NCBI GenBank assembly: GCA_964461835.1
Contig: CAYWVO010000044.1
Span: 1 to 26,781 of the forward strand
Source of the DNA: CAYWVO01 sp964461835
Lineage (GTDB): Bacteria > Zixibacteria > MSB-5A5 > WJJR01 > JAJRUJ01
Direction of reading: 5' to 3'
DNA length: 26,781 bases
Shown here: piece after piece, positions 1 to 10,500 of the stretch
Position numbering within the stretch: the first letter of the stretch is position 1
Layout: the number at the start of each line of letters is the position of its first letter
Notes under the pieces: model-generated
The model's input: the letters and a program-made list of their open reading frames with translations, nothing else
Database searches by the model: none
What the model was told of the DNA's origin: nothing
Made by a program: the position numbers and the translations under genes

Positions 1-9
1 ACCGAAAGG

Positions 10-1404
10 CTACGCTACTCTTTTATCAATTTCCACACCTTTTGAAATTAACTCATTATCGAGCGGCTGCTGACGGTGATCAAATCTAAAATAGGGACGA
101 CAATATCGCTGCCGCGCCCAAGCATAGCGGACACTTACCTGGGCTTCGATGTCCTTTGATTGAGCCAAGCGGTCATTGATAATCTCCAATTCGGAGATAA
201 GACGAACCCGCTCATGCACGGGCATTCGACTGCGGAAAAATAGCCCCTGTTCACCGGCGGTTCGCGAGCGAAACGTAAGCTCCTCCTCCAGCAGCTGCAT
301 CTCGTTACTCCGGGGATGTCCGGGTCCTCCTGACGATACGAGATCGAATTCAGGATCGTAGGTCCAGGCCAGAAAGCTGAATTCACCCGTCCCTACGGGT
401 TGATCGTACTGGGCTGCGGCGCTCACCGCCCGATGATCATCAATCGCGAATTCACCCTGCAGGTATGACGTGCCCATCTCTGCCGCCCACCATGCCGACC
501 CACCCCATTGATCGCACCGCAAGCCGGTAGCCTCACTTCTGAGACGCGCACCCATGAACGCCACGCCCAATTGTAGTCCAATCAGCGGGGTGCCGCCAAG
601 TTGGCCACCAAGTATATCTTCACCGAAGGCGTCGCCGGCAATCCGCGACACAAAAAGATCCCCGCGTACGCCGCCGGTCGAATTAATCCGGGCGTATAGC
701 CCGTTATAACGCCCTAATCTCGGCTGAAGGAATGACCCCGGCAACACAGTCACCACCGTACGACCCAGCACGCGGGACCGGCGGCCGACGATCAATCCCT
801 GGCCAAATCGTGGTTCGAAGTTGCCTGCGGTTATCGAAAAACGCTGTGAGCGGTCACGGACCGTGATTGTCCGACGACGGAATTCAATCTCCTGTTTCGC
901 CGGCCATTCATTATGGAGCAATATGGAGACATAGGGTGAGCGCCAGCGAAGTACCGCGTACCGATCATCCGCCGCGCCGCCCCGAAGCGACTGTGACGTT
1001 CCCGTACGAACCGTTGGAGCACCCAGGTCCGGTATCGAAATACTCTCCCACCATGGTCGAGATGTGATCCGCGAGGAATCCTCTGGAAAATCGCCATCCG
1101 GATGAAATCCCGGCAGGGCTGCCAGATCAGACATCGGTTGATACACCGAGTCGATACCGGTCCGAAACAGATCGAGCAATCGGTCACGCTGCTCAGTGGT
1201 AATTTCCCCGGCATGCCAGGCCTCCCACAGATCGTCCTCCGACTCAAATACTCGCACCCACGGTTGTTGTGCCGCCGCATTTACGGTCAGAGACAGCATG
1301 ATCAACAGGATCAAAATCGCACAGAGGCCGGCAGGCCCCGCAACGCGCGAGCCTGATCTCCGCCGGGACCGTGCCCATACAACGGATTTGCGGGAGTGAG
1401 CCAC
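10..1404 (-). CDS. Exported outer-membrane beta-barrel-like protein (HhH/ComEA-associated barrel type)
   Basis: The 464-residue product has a basic N-terminus, a hydrophobic core (about residues 27-44) and an AAA-QQ cleavage site near 45, so it is exported. Residues about 46-100 are alpha-helical and acidic and end in a leucine-rich LAALPGF segment that resembles the start of a helix-hairpin-helix motif. The rest alternates short polar and hydrophobic stretches with many Arg, Gly, Phe and Tyr, as in an outer-membrane barrel. The stretch ITAGNFEPRFGQGLIVGRR (about 190-210) is the clearest signature; FCB-group barrel proteins with an N-terminal HhH region carry similar 'N-x-x-x-R-F-G-Q-G-L' motifs. 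The start is GTG at 1402-1404 with AAGGAG 10 nt upstream. It ends without a terminal aromatic residue, so the barrel may be shortened. Function is unknown; family placement is by pattern only. Confidence 0.6.
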   Translation of the reverse strand: MAHSRKSVVWARSRRRSGSRVAGPAGLCAILILLIMLSLTVNAAAQQPWVRVFESEDDLWEAWHAGEITTEQRDRLLDLFRTGIDSVYQPMSDLAALPGFHPDGDFPEDSSRITSRPWWESISIPDLGAPTVRTGTSQSLRGGAADDRYAVLRWRSPYVSILLHNEWPAKQEIEFRRRTITVRDRSQRFSITAGNFEPRFGQGLIVGRRSRVLGRTVVTVLPGSFLQPRLGRYNGLYARINSTGGVRGDLFVSRIAGDAFGEDILGGQLGGTPLIGLQLGVAFMGARLRSEATGLRCDQWGGSAWWAAEMGTSYLQGEFAIDDHRAVSAAAQYDQPVGTGEFSFLAWTYDPEFDLVSSGGPGHPRSNEMQLLEEELTFRSRTAGEQGLFFRSRMPVHERVRLISELEIINDRLAQSKDIEAQVSVRYAWARQRYCRPYFRFDHRQQPLDNELISKGVEIDKRVA

Positions 1405-1467
1405 TGCGGCTATTCTCCTTGTGAGTGCGTATGCTCAGGTCAAAAACTGTGGTCTGCGACAGAGACC

Positions 1468-1495
1468 AATATAACACCTGCCATCTGGTGGGCAA
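1468..1495 (-). promoter_or_regulatory. Candidate sigma70-type promoter for the barrel gene
   Basis: Read on the minus strand, TTGCCC and TATATT are separated by 16 nt, giving 4/6 and 5/6 matches to the -35 and -10 consensus. It lies about 65 nt upstream of the GTG start. This is pattern matching only. Confidence 0.35.
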
Positions 1496-1575
1496 GGCTC
1501 GGACTATCATTTTTTGTGCCGGGAAATGTCATAAGATACGCCGGGAGGCGATTAGCAACGGTTTCCGCCCGTTTC

Positions 1576-1604
1576 TTGACTGCTTTTGCTTCAGAAGGCA
1601 ATAT
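1576..1604 (+). promoter_or_regulatory. Candidate promoter for glnA-rsmE
   Basis: TTGACT (1576-1581) is followed after 17 nt by CAATAT (1599-1604); an overlapping TATATT lies at 1602-1607. It is 41 nt upstream of the glnA start. The -35 box is strong and the -10 box weak. No operator-like repeat was seen around it. Confidence 0.4.
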
Positions 1605-1645
1605 ATTACCCCACAATTACGTGAGACTGCGGGGAGGCTGAAACG

Positions 1646-3076
1646 ATGAAGACAGTCGCCGAATGGCAAACCTGGATGAAACGAAATAACATTGCCCAGA
1701 TCGATCTCAAGTTCTGTAATCTCTTCGGAGGCTGGCACCATATCACCGTCCCCGCCTCGGGCTGGTCCAAAAAAATGGTCACCGAGGGTATCGGCTTTGA
1801 CGGTTCCTCCATCCCGGGCTTTAAGGGGCTGGAAGCGGGCGATATGGTGTGCCTGCCGGACCTGGGCACGGGCATGTTGGACCCCTTTCATGACCGGCCC
1901 ACACTCTCGTTCATCTGTGATCTGGCCGAGGCCGATACACGGGAACCGTATGAACGGGACCCGCGACGGATTCTCAAAAAAGCGAATGCATACATGAAGG
2001 AATCCAAGCTGGCCACGAAGTCACTCTGGGGACCGGAATTTGAATTCTATGTGTTCTCGGATGTCCGGTACGGCACCAGCGTCAACCGGTCATTCTACGA
2101 AATCGACGCGGTTGAGGCCTTTTGGAACACCGGTGAAGCTTCGCATCAGAATCTGGGCTATTGGATACCCCAGAAAGGCGGGTATCACGAGATTCCGCCG
2201 CGGGATAAATTGTACAACCTGCGGGGACTCATGGTGCAGCATATGGAAGAGGTCGGGATTCCGGTCCACTACCACCACCACGAGGTCGGAGGGCCAGGGC
2301 AGCTGGAAATAGAGATGGAACTCGATGATCCACTCATCGTTGCCGACCGCACCATGTGGGCAAAATATATCGTGAAAATGGTCGCCAGCCGGCACGACCA
2401 AATCGCCACCTTTATGCCGAAACCGTTGTATGAAGAGGCCGGGTCAGGCATGCATTTCCATCAACATTTGTTCAAGGGCAACAAACCACTGTTTTACGAT
2501 AAGTCCGGATATGCCGGCCTTTCCGCCGAGGGACTTGCCTATATCGCCGGGATTCTGCATCACGCCGACAGCTTGCTTGGCTGGACCAATCCCTCAACCA
2601 ATTCCTACAAGCGGTTGATTCCCGGCTATGAAGCGCCGGTCAATGCCTTTTTCTCGCTGGCGAACCGTTCGGCGGCGATCCGTATTCCCAAGTACGCCAC
2701 GTCGCCATCGAAAAAGCGCATGGAGTTCCGTCCCCCGGATGCCACCTGCAACATCTATTTGGCAATCGCCGCACAATTGCTGGCCGGATTAGACGGCATC
2801 AAGCGCAAACTTGATCCGACCGAGATGGGATTCGGCCCAATCGATGAGGACGTTTTCCTGTGGGACCGTAAGCGGCGGGAAGGAATTCATCGCCTGCCGT
2901 CCAGTCTGGGCGAGGCATTGCGGGCGCTCGAGGTTGACCATCGCTACTTAACCGACCCAGGTATCTTCTCAGAGGATCTGGTCATGGGGTATGCACGATA
3001 CAAATACGAGCATGAGTACCTTGCCGTACAGACCCGTCCACACCCGTATGAACTGAAACTCTATTTCGAGACCTGA
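1646..3076 (+). CDS. glnA: Glutamine synthetase type I (unadenylylated alpha-like type)
   Basis: This enzyme makes glutamine from glutamate, ammonia and ATP in the cytoplasm, normally as a dodecamer. The 476-residue length fits GSI. Visible signatures are FDGSSIPGF (51-59), the metal-binding GPEFEF (129-134), HEVGGPGQLEIE (212-223), GSGMHFHQHLF (266-276), the substrate loop NPSTNSYKRLIPGYEAPV (315-332), NRSAAIRIP (340-348) and RMEFRPPD (358-365). The Tyr-containing adenylylation loop of the GSI-beta enzymes (E. coli type) is not seen; the corresponding region reads EDVFLWDRKR, so control by adenylylation is unlikely. The usual N-P after the PD motif is replaced by N-I (369-370). GGAGG at 1633-1637 lies 8 nt before the ATG. 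The stop overlaps the rsmE start by 1 nt. Confidence 0.95.
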   Translation: MKTVAEWQTWMKRNNIAQIDLKFCNLFGGWHHITVPASGWSKKMVTEGIGFDGSSIPGFKGLEAGDMVCLPDLGTGMLDPFHDRPTLSFICDLAEADTREPYERDPRRILKKANAYMKESKLATKSLWGPEFEFYVFSDVRYGTSVNRSFYEIDAVEAFWNTGEASHQNLGYWIPQKGGYHEIPPRDKLYNLRGLMVQHMEEVGIPVHYHHHEVGGPGQLEIEMELDDPLIVADRTMWAKYIVKMVASRHDQIATFMPKPLYEEAGSGMHFHQHLFKGNKPLFYDKSGYAGLSAEGLAYIAGILHHADSLLGWTNPSTNSYKRLIPGYEAPVNAFFSLANRSAAIRIPKYATSPSKKRMEFRPPDATCNIYLAIAAQLLAGLDGIKRKLDPTEMGFGPIDEDVFLWDRKRREGIHRLPSSLGEALRALEVDHRYLTDPGIFSEDLVMGYARYKYEHEYLAVQTRPHPYELKLYFET

Positions 3077-3840
3077 TGTTCGCTGCCATGCGTCGCAAAC
3101 GAGAAATCACGGCCTTCTACGCACCGCCGCCGGTCGGAAGTGATGGTGTCATCACGCTGGATGCCGACGAGGCTCACCACGCCCGCGACGTGTGCCGATT
3201 CAAAGCCGGCGATCCGGTCACCGTGGTCGATGGCGCGGGGCTGGCGCATTTTTGCGAGATTCTGACGTCCGACCGCTCAGTGGTTACCTGCCGGGTTTTC
3301 AAGACAGTGAAGAACTGGGGCGAACCGCCGGTTGCCGTCACGCTCGCTGCCGGGCTCTCCAAATCAACGAAATTCGATCTAACCTGCGAGAAAGCCACGG
3401 AACTCGGCGCGACGGCTATTATCCCCTTCACCTCAGAAAAGTCCGCAGTCAAGGCAGACACAACCGCCGCCCGGACCCGTCGCCGGAACCGGTACGCCCG
3501 GTTGGTGCTGGCTGCGATGAAGCAGTGCCAGCGTTCGCGATTACCGGAGGTTCGACCTATCCAGCTCCTTTCAGAATTGATCGAGAGCTTCGATTCATAT
3601 CACCGCATCCTGGTCGCCGATGCATCACAGGGATGTGTCCCGTTTACTGGCTGTGGTCCGCTCATTAAATCTGCGCGCAGGGTTCTGATTCTTGTGGGGC
3701 CGGAAAGCGGCTTTTCGATTGGAGAACTCCAGGAGTTGCGCGAGTCGGGGGCAACCTCGGTCTCCCTGGGGCCGCGACGATTGCGCACCGAAACTGCAGC
3801 AATCACCTTTCTGGCCCGCATCATGGGTCTGTTCGAATAG
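3076..3840 (+). CDS. rsmE: 16S rRNA (uracil1498-N3)-methyltransferase
   Basis: RsmE uses SAM to methylate N3 of U1498 in 16S rRNA, in the assembled small subunit. The 254-residue product has an N-terminal PUA-like region (about 10-80), then a SPOUT (trefoil-knot) domain. Diagnostic parts are EKATELGATAIIPF (105-118), the knot motif GPESGFSIGE (208-217; most members have GPEGGF, so G is replaced by S) and LGPRRLRTETA (231-241). The ATG at 3076 shares its A with the glnA TGA stop (TGATG), and no strong Shine-Dalgarno sequence is visible, so translation is probably coupled to glnA. A second in-frame ATG lies at 3088. The pairing with glnA looks positional, not a pathway link. Confidence 0.93.
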   Translation: MFAAMRRKREITAFYAPPPVGSDGVITLDADEAHHARDVCRFKAGDPVTVVDGAGLAHFCEILTSDRSVVTCRVFKTVKNWGEPPVAVTLAAGLSKSTKFDLTCEKATELGATAIIPFTSEKSAVKADTTAARTRRRNRYARLVLAAMKQCQRSRLPEVRPIQLLSELIESFDSYHRILVADASQGCVPFTGCGPLIKSARRVLILVGPESGFSIGELQELRESGATSVSLGPRRLRTETAAITFLARIMGLFE

Positions 3841-3867
3841 TGGAAGTACTAGCTGGAATACACCGGC

Positions 3868-4527
3868 TTATCGAAGCAGTTGGTACAGCTGCGGATCGGC
3901 AAACGATGAAACGACGATATCCGCCGCAGAAAAATCCTGCCCGGCGTCGGCATCCGCGGCAAAGCCGATCGCGGTCATCCCGGCGGCTTTGGCTGCCTGG
4001 ATACCTGCCGTGGTATCCTCAATTACCAGGCATGATTGTGGCTCGACAGCGAGTTGTCGTGCGGTTTGCAGAAAAATCTCCGGGTGCGGTTTGCTCTGTG
4101 TTACATGCTCTCCGGATTGAATCACCGCAAAATAGTCCTTTATCTCCCCTTGAGTGAGTACCATCTCGATAACCTCCTCCAAGGAAGAGGAAGCGACGGC
4201 CAACGGGCAGCGGCTTTCCGCCAGGTGATGAATGTATTTTCGCACACCCGGGGTCAAATGAACATTGCCATCCAGTAATTTCAAGTAGATGTCCCGGCGA
4301 CGGGCAATCAGGTCTTCGACGGAAGCATCAAGATGATAGCGTTTCTGCAAGGTCGAAAACATAAATGCATCGGAGCGGCCTAGAAATTCCGCGTTCTCCT
4401 CAGCGGTATAGCCCAGCTCTAACTCATCGTTGAGCAACCGGATCGTGGCGTCATAATGCAGGGACTCGGAGTCGATGAGCACGCCGTCCATATCGAAAAT
4501 GACGGCTGGCTTGGGATGTGGCGGCAT
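3868..4527 (-). CDS. HAD-superfamily hydrolase, beta-phosphoglucomutase-like
   Basis: The 219-residue cytoplasmic protein has all four HAD motifs: motif I FDMDGVLIDSE (11-21; nucleophile D12, acid/base D14), motif II Ser in ASSS (112-115), motif III Lys146 in SKPHPEIF, and motif IV IEDTTAGIQAAKAAGM (169-184). The helical cap between motifs I and II (about 20-90) matches the beta-phosphoglucomutase/phosphatase subgroup. It could be a sugar-phosphate mutase or a phosphatase; the substrate cannot be told from sequence. It begins 29 nt after the sprA stop on the same strand, with no obvious Shine-Dalgarno sequence, and is convergent with rsmE with 27 nt between the stops. Confidence 0.88.
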   Translation of the reverse strand: MPPHPKPAVIFDMDGVLIDSESLHYDATIRLLNDELELGYTAEENAEFLGRSDAFMFSTLQKRYHLDASVEDLIARRRDIYLKLLDGNVHLTPGVRKYIHHLAESRCPLAVASSSLEEVIEMVLTQGEIKDYFAVIQSGEHVTQSKPHPEIFLQTARQLAVEPQSCLVIEDTTAGIQAAKAAGMTAIGFAADADAGQDFSAADIVVSSFADPQLYQLLR

Positions 4528-4556
4528 GGCGAGTGAACCGTTGACGGTCCGGACAA

Positions 4557-7500
4557 TTAGAAGGAGAATTCTATCCAGAGACTGACCTGGCGGGTATGCC
4601 GCGGCCGATTGGTGATGTTATCGTTGTCGTCGACCCAATTGAGTTCAAAACCACCTCTCATGGAGGAGGAAAAACTGTAATTCGCCCGGGTCCGAATCGA
4701 CAATCGCGAGCGATCCTGCTTAGGGATATATGCCGGGTCCTCTGCCTGCCGATTTCGTGACTCCGTCTTATTAATATCATATTTTGCTGAGATGTTCAAC
4801 GTCAACGTACTTTTTAGCCGGAGGGAACGAAGCAGCGGAAATCGAATCCCGTTTGGCGCCCGGAATGAGTAGTTGGAACTGACGCCGATGGACTGATTTG
4901 TCTGGCGGGTATCCAGGAAAGAATTTGTCGAGAACCGTTCATCACCCCGTTCGGAGACCTTCCAGTTGTAATCGGCATTGATGCGCCACCCGCTCTTAAA
5001 TGAATGCGACCAGCGCACGGCAACTCCGAGATCATCGGAAGTGGTCCGCGTTTCTTTCGACCAAGTCAGTGCAGTCTCATCATCGGGGTCTTGAATGATC
5101 TTCTCCGATAACTGCGTTGAGTGCGTAAAGTTCATGTTAATCGAAACCATCCGCAGCACCCACGGCAGCAACGGGATTTCTTTCAGCAAAAACAACTTAT
5201 CCAGATTATCCAGCGAAGTGGACATCTTAGGAAACGTGGTTGATTGATTACGGGTACTGGTCGTGGTAAACACGGAGGTTTTGCGGTGTTCATAAGATAC
5301 TGCAACCCGGGTGAGACCCAGGACATTGATCCGTGATTGCAGTCCATAGGTGTCGGTGAGGTTCTCGCTGTCGCGGTCCCGGCTGGAAATCGCGGTCGGA
5401 TCTCGAGCGATACCAAGGTCTTTGCTTAGTCCAAACCGATACTTGAAGGACGGTCGTCCCAACATACCCAGGGTGGAACGGCTTTCCCCGTGACGGAACG
5501 TGCCTTTGATCGGCTCGATGGGGCTGGTGAGTTGCCGCAACAACCATAGCACGGGCTTGTGGGGCTTAAAGACAAACCCGCCACCGTCGTCCTCTTCCTC
5601 TTTCTCTTCTGTCTCCTCCTTCTTCTCCTCATCCCGTTTCGGGGCCTCTTCTTCCTGGTCCTCGGTGACCACCGTCGCGCGTGGTTTTGCTCGCTGTCGG
5701 CGGCCCCTTCCGCCGCCCCCTTGGCCGGTGCCCAGTATTCGGCGAAAATCCAAACCGGCCTGGGCGGAGAAGTTCGCGTTGACTACACCTTTCCGGGTCC
5801 CATTGGTATACCGCTTCGGATCGGAATCTTCCTTATAATCAACATTATAAGTCGCATTGGGGGACAAAAAGCGGAAGAACGGTGGGCTATACCGTACTCC
5901 CAGACGCTGGCTGAAATTCGTTTCGACCCCCAATTGAAAATCACGTGGATTCAATGATAAATTCATCAATTCCGGGTCAAACAGATCCCGCTCGGTGGTG
6001 AAACCGTACTCGCCGGTCAACGACTTAAACGGTTCCAGCGACCAGTTCGCTGCTCCACGAAAGCGCCGGGAATACGTAAAGACCTTATATCCCTGGGAAT
6101 TGATGGAGTTACTCCGTACGCGATTGACGCTGGCATCCGCATTAAACGATTTGGGCAACAGGTTGAGCCGCGTCCCCCAAATCTTTTCCGGCAGGAAAAG
6201 ATATTTCGTCCAGGTTAACGGATGAATGGGCAACAAATTTTTGAGTGTTAGTCCGTATTTGCCGGACATGGCGTAGGTTTCCCGATCACCGGTGGTACGG
6301 GGTGACCAGGTTTTCTCCATCGCGTACGATCCGGAAAAACTCAGGGCGTTCACGGTGAGAGTTGCCAGCCAATGCTTGGTCGGCAGGTTCATCCGCTCGG
6401 ATACGGAGACCCGATGATTGATTTTGGTCGTGGTTTCCTTGCGCCGTAATTCCGGGGTGAGGACAATGTCCGAGCCGGTAATTAACTTCGGTTCCAAGAC
6501 GTCTTTGGTATACTTTACAGTCACCGGCAGGCTCACGCGCCAGGAAGCCGGCAGGAATCGCCCCAGGGAAATCCGCGTATTGGCATTGTGCCGGGTGCGG
6601 GTCGACCCGTTGAGCAGATTCGCTCCCCGGCCGCGGCCACGGGAGGTCAAGCCACGGAACGAATATGTCTGAATCTCCGAGTTGACCGAAAACCCCACCA
6701 GGTCAGCAAAGTCAGCCGTCACCGAAAGCCGCGCGGCAGTACCCTGGTCTTTGCGCACCGACTCCAAACGCAATTCGTTGGCCCAGACATCACCGCTGAG
6801 CGTGGCGGTGGGACCCTCCACGTACGTTATCCCGGTGGCCTGATACCGTATTTGCGTCAGAGACGGATTCCCGCGAATCTTGATATGGGGTTCCTGCCAT
6901 TGTTCGAGACCACCGTCCGGCGCCTCCTCGGTCGGCAAGAGGCTCTTCAACGGCGTCAGCTCATCGAAATTCAGATAAACACTATTGCGCTCGGTCCAGC
7001 CGGTATCCAAATCGACGTGATATTCGTAGTAATTATCCTCGTCCTTGCCAAACCGGAAAATAAACGAGTATTTACCGTCCTCCGGCGTAATATCGGTATC
7101 ACCGTGTACCCACATCCGGAGTTCCTGATACCCTGTGTAGTCCTCCGTTTGCGTCAGGACTTTTTCCGCCCACCCGGTATCGCCGGGCGCCAGGTTTTCA
7201 AAGCGTAACAACAGCGATTGCTCGCGCTCGCGGAAATTGGCGTTCCGGTTCAAAAACCCGCCCACCCCCGGCGGGCTGTAATAGTTGGTGTTTTCCTCGG
7301 TATTGATGACTTCGGCAAGGAATTGTTTCTCCGAGGTCACCGTATCCACCAATGACTTGGCCTGCCAGCGATTTTCCACAATTTCCAACGCGGCGATAAT
7401 CACTTGTGAGCGCTCGGTAAATCCATCCATCCACAAGCGGGCAAACCGAATCAGCGTCGAATCACCCCGGCCGAAATTTGCATCCACATTGGAAACTTCC

Positions 7501-10500
7501 CACAGCGGAATACGGTAAGTCATGAAGGTATAAATTGAATTAGCATTGTGGTACTCCGACCCCTCCACAAGATATTTACTATTCTGCAAATCGATGGCGA
7601 ACGAGTAATAATCATTGATTTGATCAAGGGTATTATCTCCGTTAATCGATTCGGTATCGGGATAAATCCCCGAATGATCGGAGTATTTCCCCGTACCGTT
7701 GCCTTCGGTTCCGTTAATCTGGTCGTAGTTGTTGGGCTCGTTGTCGTTATAAAACCAGTTATCCCCGTTAGGGTCTGGATTGGTGACCGGGTCATACCCC
7801 GGCTCAAGCGAATCCGGCACCCCATCCAAACCGGTATCCTCATTGGCATCGAGCAACCCGTTAAAAATACCATTGACCGGTTGATCTTCCGTATCGAGGT
7901 CTCCATCCCCGTCCAGATCTTCCGAAATCTGACCGAGATCAACATGCAGTACGCCATCTAAACCTTCGTCGTTTATCGTACGATCATAGCCCACTCGCAA
8001 CTCCAGGAACTCGGCTCGGCTCTGGTCTTCATAGGCGGGGGACAATGCCCGCATGCACCCCCCCCATGATTCTTCCGGATTGAGCGTATCCGGCCGGATT
8101 TCCAGATTCAGCGTTTGAATCCGGTGGTCCGAAACCGGGGCGTCTTCCTCGATATCCCGGGCGTAGATTTCCGTTGCGAGTAAGTCGTTGTACGGGTTGA
8201 ACCAAATGAATTTTGCCCGGGTCGAGTCGTTTCGATTCTGCCAAATACTGATACTGGAATCCGGCGGGGAGGCTTTCGTCCAGCTACTCCGCAACGTTCC
8301 CAGGGTCGTCGACATCTTGGTGCCTTCAAAATCGTCCAGCATCACGTATCCCTGGGAGTTTGGATTGGGAATCGAGCGGGCGACCTCACCGGAGAGCATC
8401 AGCCGGGAGGGCTTGGTCGTCTCGACCAACGGTACCCCATTGGCCAGACCGGTCATCCACTCAGGGGTGGCCGCATACGAAAAATCGAACTCGGCAATGA
8501 CATCTTGCGATTGCTCCTGTCCCAGTTGGGGCTGCCGATCGGTTGATTTTTGTCCTTTGTACAAAAAGGAGGAACCCAGTTTCAACGCCGGGCCGGTGGA
8601 GTATTCCGCACGCATGCCGAACAGGCTCTTTTTATTTACCGAAATAAACGGTGCATATTCATAGTCGATATTCAATTCAGCGTTTGGATCCAGGGCGGCC
8701 TCGGTCAGGAAACGAATTTGTCCCAGTTCATAATCTATTTCATAATCGGTTCCCCGATTAAGTTTGCGATTATCCAAGGTGACTGTTTCTGAATTCTCCA
8801 GAATGTTAATTCGTCCCAGACTGTAGACGGCTGCCCGCTGCGTGAAGACCCGGAGCGCAAAATAGTATTTGGATGCGTTATTCAACTCCGTGGAATTAGA
8901 CGTCTCATAAATTTCGGGAACTGTCTCATCACCTAAACGCCCATCGGCGGGATCAAAGGGGCGTTCGTTGGGAAAAAACACATGCCCCCGACTCAAATCG
9001 AGGATATTCAACTTGTTATCGATACGGCCATCCGGCAACGGCTGCCCATTATCATTGAGTTCGTCCAGACCGAACACTTGCAGGTAGGGAGTGGATTCCT
9101 CATTGTGATTAAGGTTGGCCGGATTATCTTCATCGCCCGGGGCGCCTTTATAAATATCAAACTCAAAGTCGTTGATTCCCAGGTTCCTCGCACCCAGCGA
9201 GTAAACATACTTCCACTCATAGTCCCAAGTGGGATTGCCGGAGTTACGACGTGTCGGTTTGAGTAGTTTCAGGGAAATGGTATCGGCATCATCTGTACCA
9301 ACAAATTCAATTTCTCCGTTAGCTCTTTTGACCTCCATATAGCAGGCCAGGAATTCATTTTGCCGTAGCCGCTGGCGTTCAGACATTTGAATCCAGAATT
9401 CACTTGGCGCGAGAAAATAGTCAACGTTTTGTTCCAACTCCTCGACATACTCGCTGTGTTCGGGGGTAGTTTCATTGGAATCGCGCGGATCGATATACAT
9501 AAAAGCGTAGGAGTCATCACCGGCATCCCTCCGCCCTCGCTTATAAAGGCGAAATTCCACGATTGAATCCACCGCCGGTTGGTAGGCCTTAAATCGTGCA
9601 TCGTCGCGCTGGTAAAACTCACCGACGTTATAATACACCCCTTCTAAGTACTGATAATCACGCAGATAAGTCACTTTATCACTGCTGCCGTCGGGGGTGA
9701 AGCGGGTCTTCTCGGTATTGCCTTTTTCCTGGGAGGTGATCATGGTCAAATCGAGGTGGCCGACCTGGGCGGTCGCTTTCACCCCGAACAACCCTTGAAT
9801 CCGCTGAGAATACCCCACAAACTTGGAGTTGGGCAGGCTGAGCGTTGTGTTGCCGAGTTCGATACTCTGGAGGATATCGTCCTCGTTGCCTTTGTAACGG
9901 ATTTGAATCCGGTTAGCGAGATCCGATTCGCGCTTGGAATCCTGGTCCACCGACACATGCACTTTGCTGCCGACGTTCCCCTTAATGGTGAATCGCGATT
10001 GCTGGATCATATCCAGCGAGGGGAACTTACTTTGCCGGGCACTGCCGGTGTTCTGGACACCACCCTCCCAGCGGGAGGTGCCCGAGAACATTATTTTACG
10101 ATACCCATTGACCTTGAGACCCACACCACCTTCGCCAACAAGGGATTCCATTGGTTTGGGAACATCGAGAAATTCGATCCCCAACCCACTGCCATGTTTC
10201 TGCGCCTGCGTCTTGGTCAGCGAAATGCGAGTCTTTTTGTGCCATTGATCGAAGACCTGGCTTTCGTTGCGCAGGTCATTGAACTGGCGTAATTCCAGCG
10301 CCAGGGGATTATTGAGCGGGTCATCGCGATAGTACGAGCGTACTTGTACATATCCGGTCTTGGGATTGATCTCGGTTGCGGTTTGGACGGATCTGCCATT
10401 GAATTTCAAAATAGGCAGGGTACTGTCGGCGAGGGAGAGACCGACCTCGCCAGCGCGAGGATTGAGATGCTCGGTGACGCGAGCAGTTTCCTCCAGTCGG

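Noticed and set aside
6588..7208. 206-codon plus-strand frame inside sprA
   Set aside because: Antisense to the SprA coding frame, with no ribosome site or domain.
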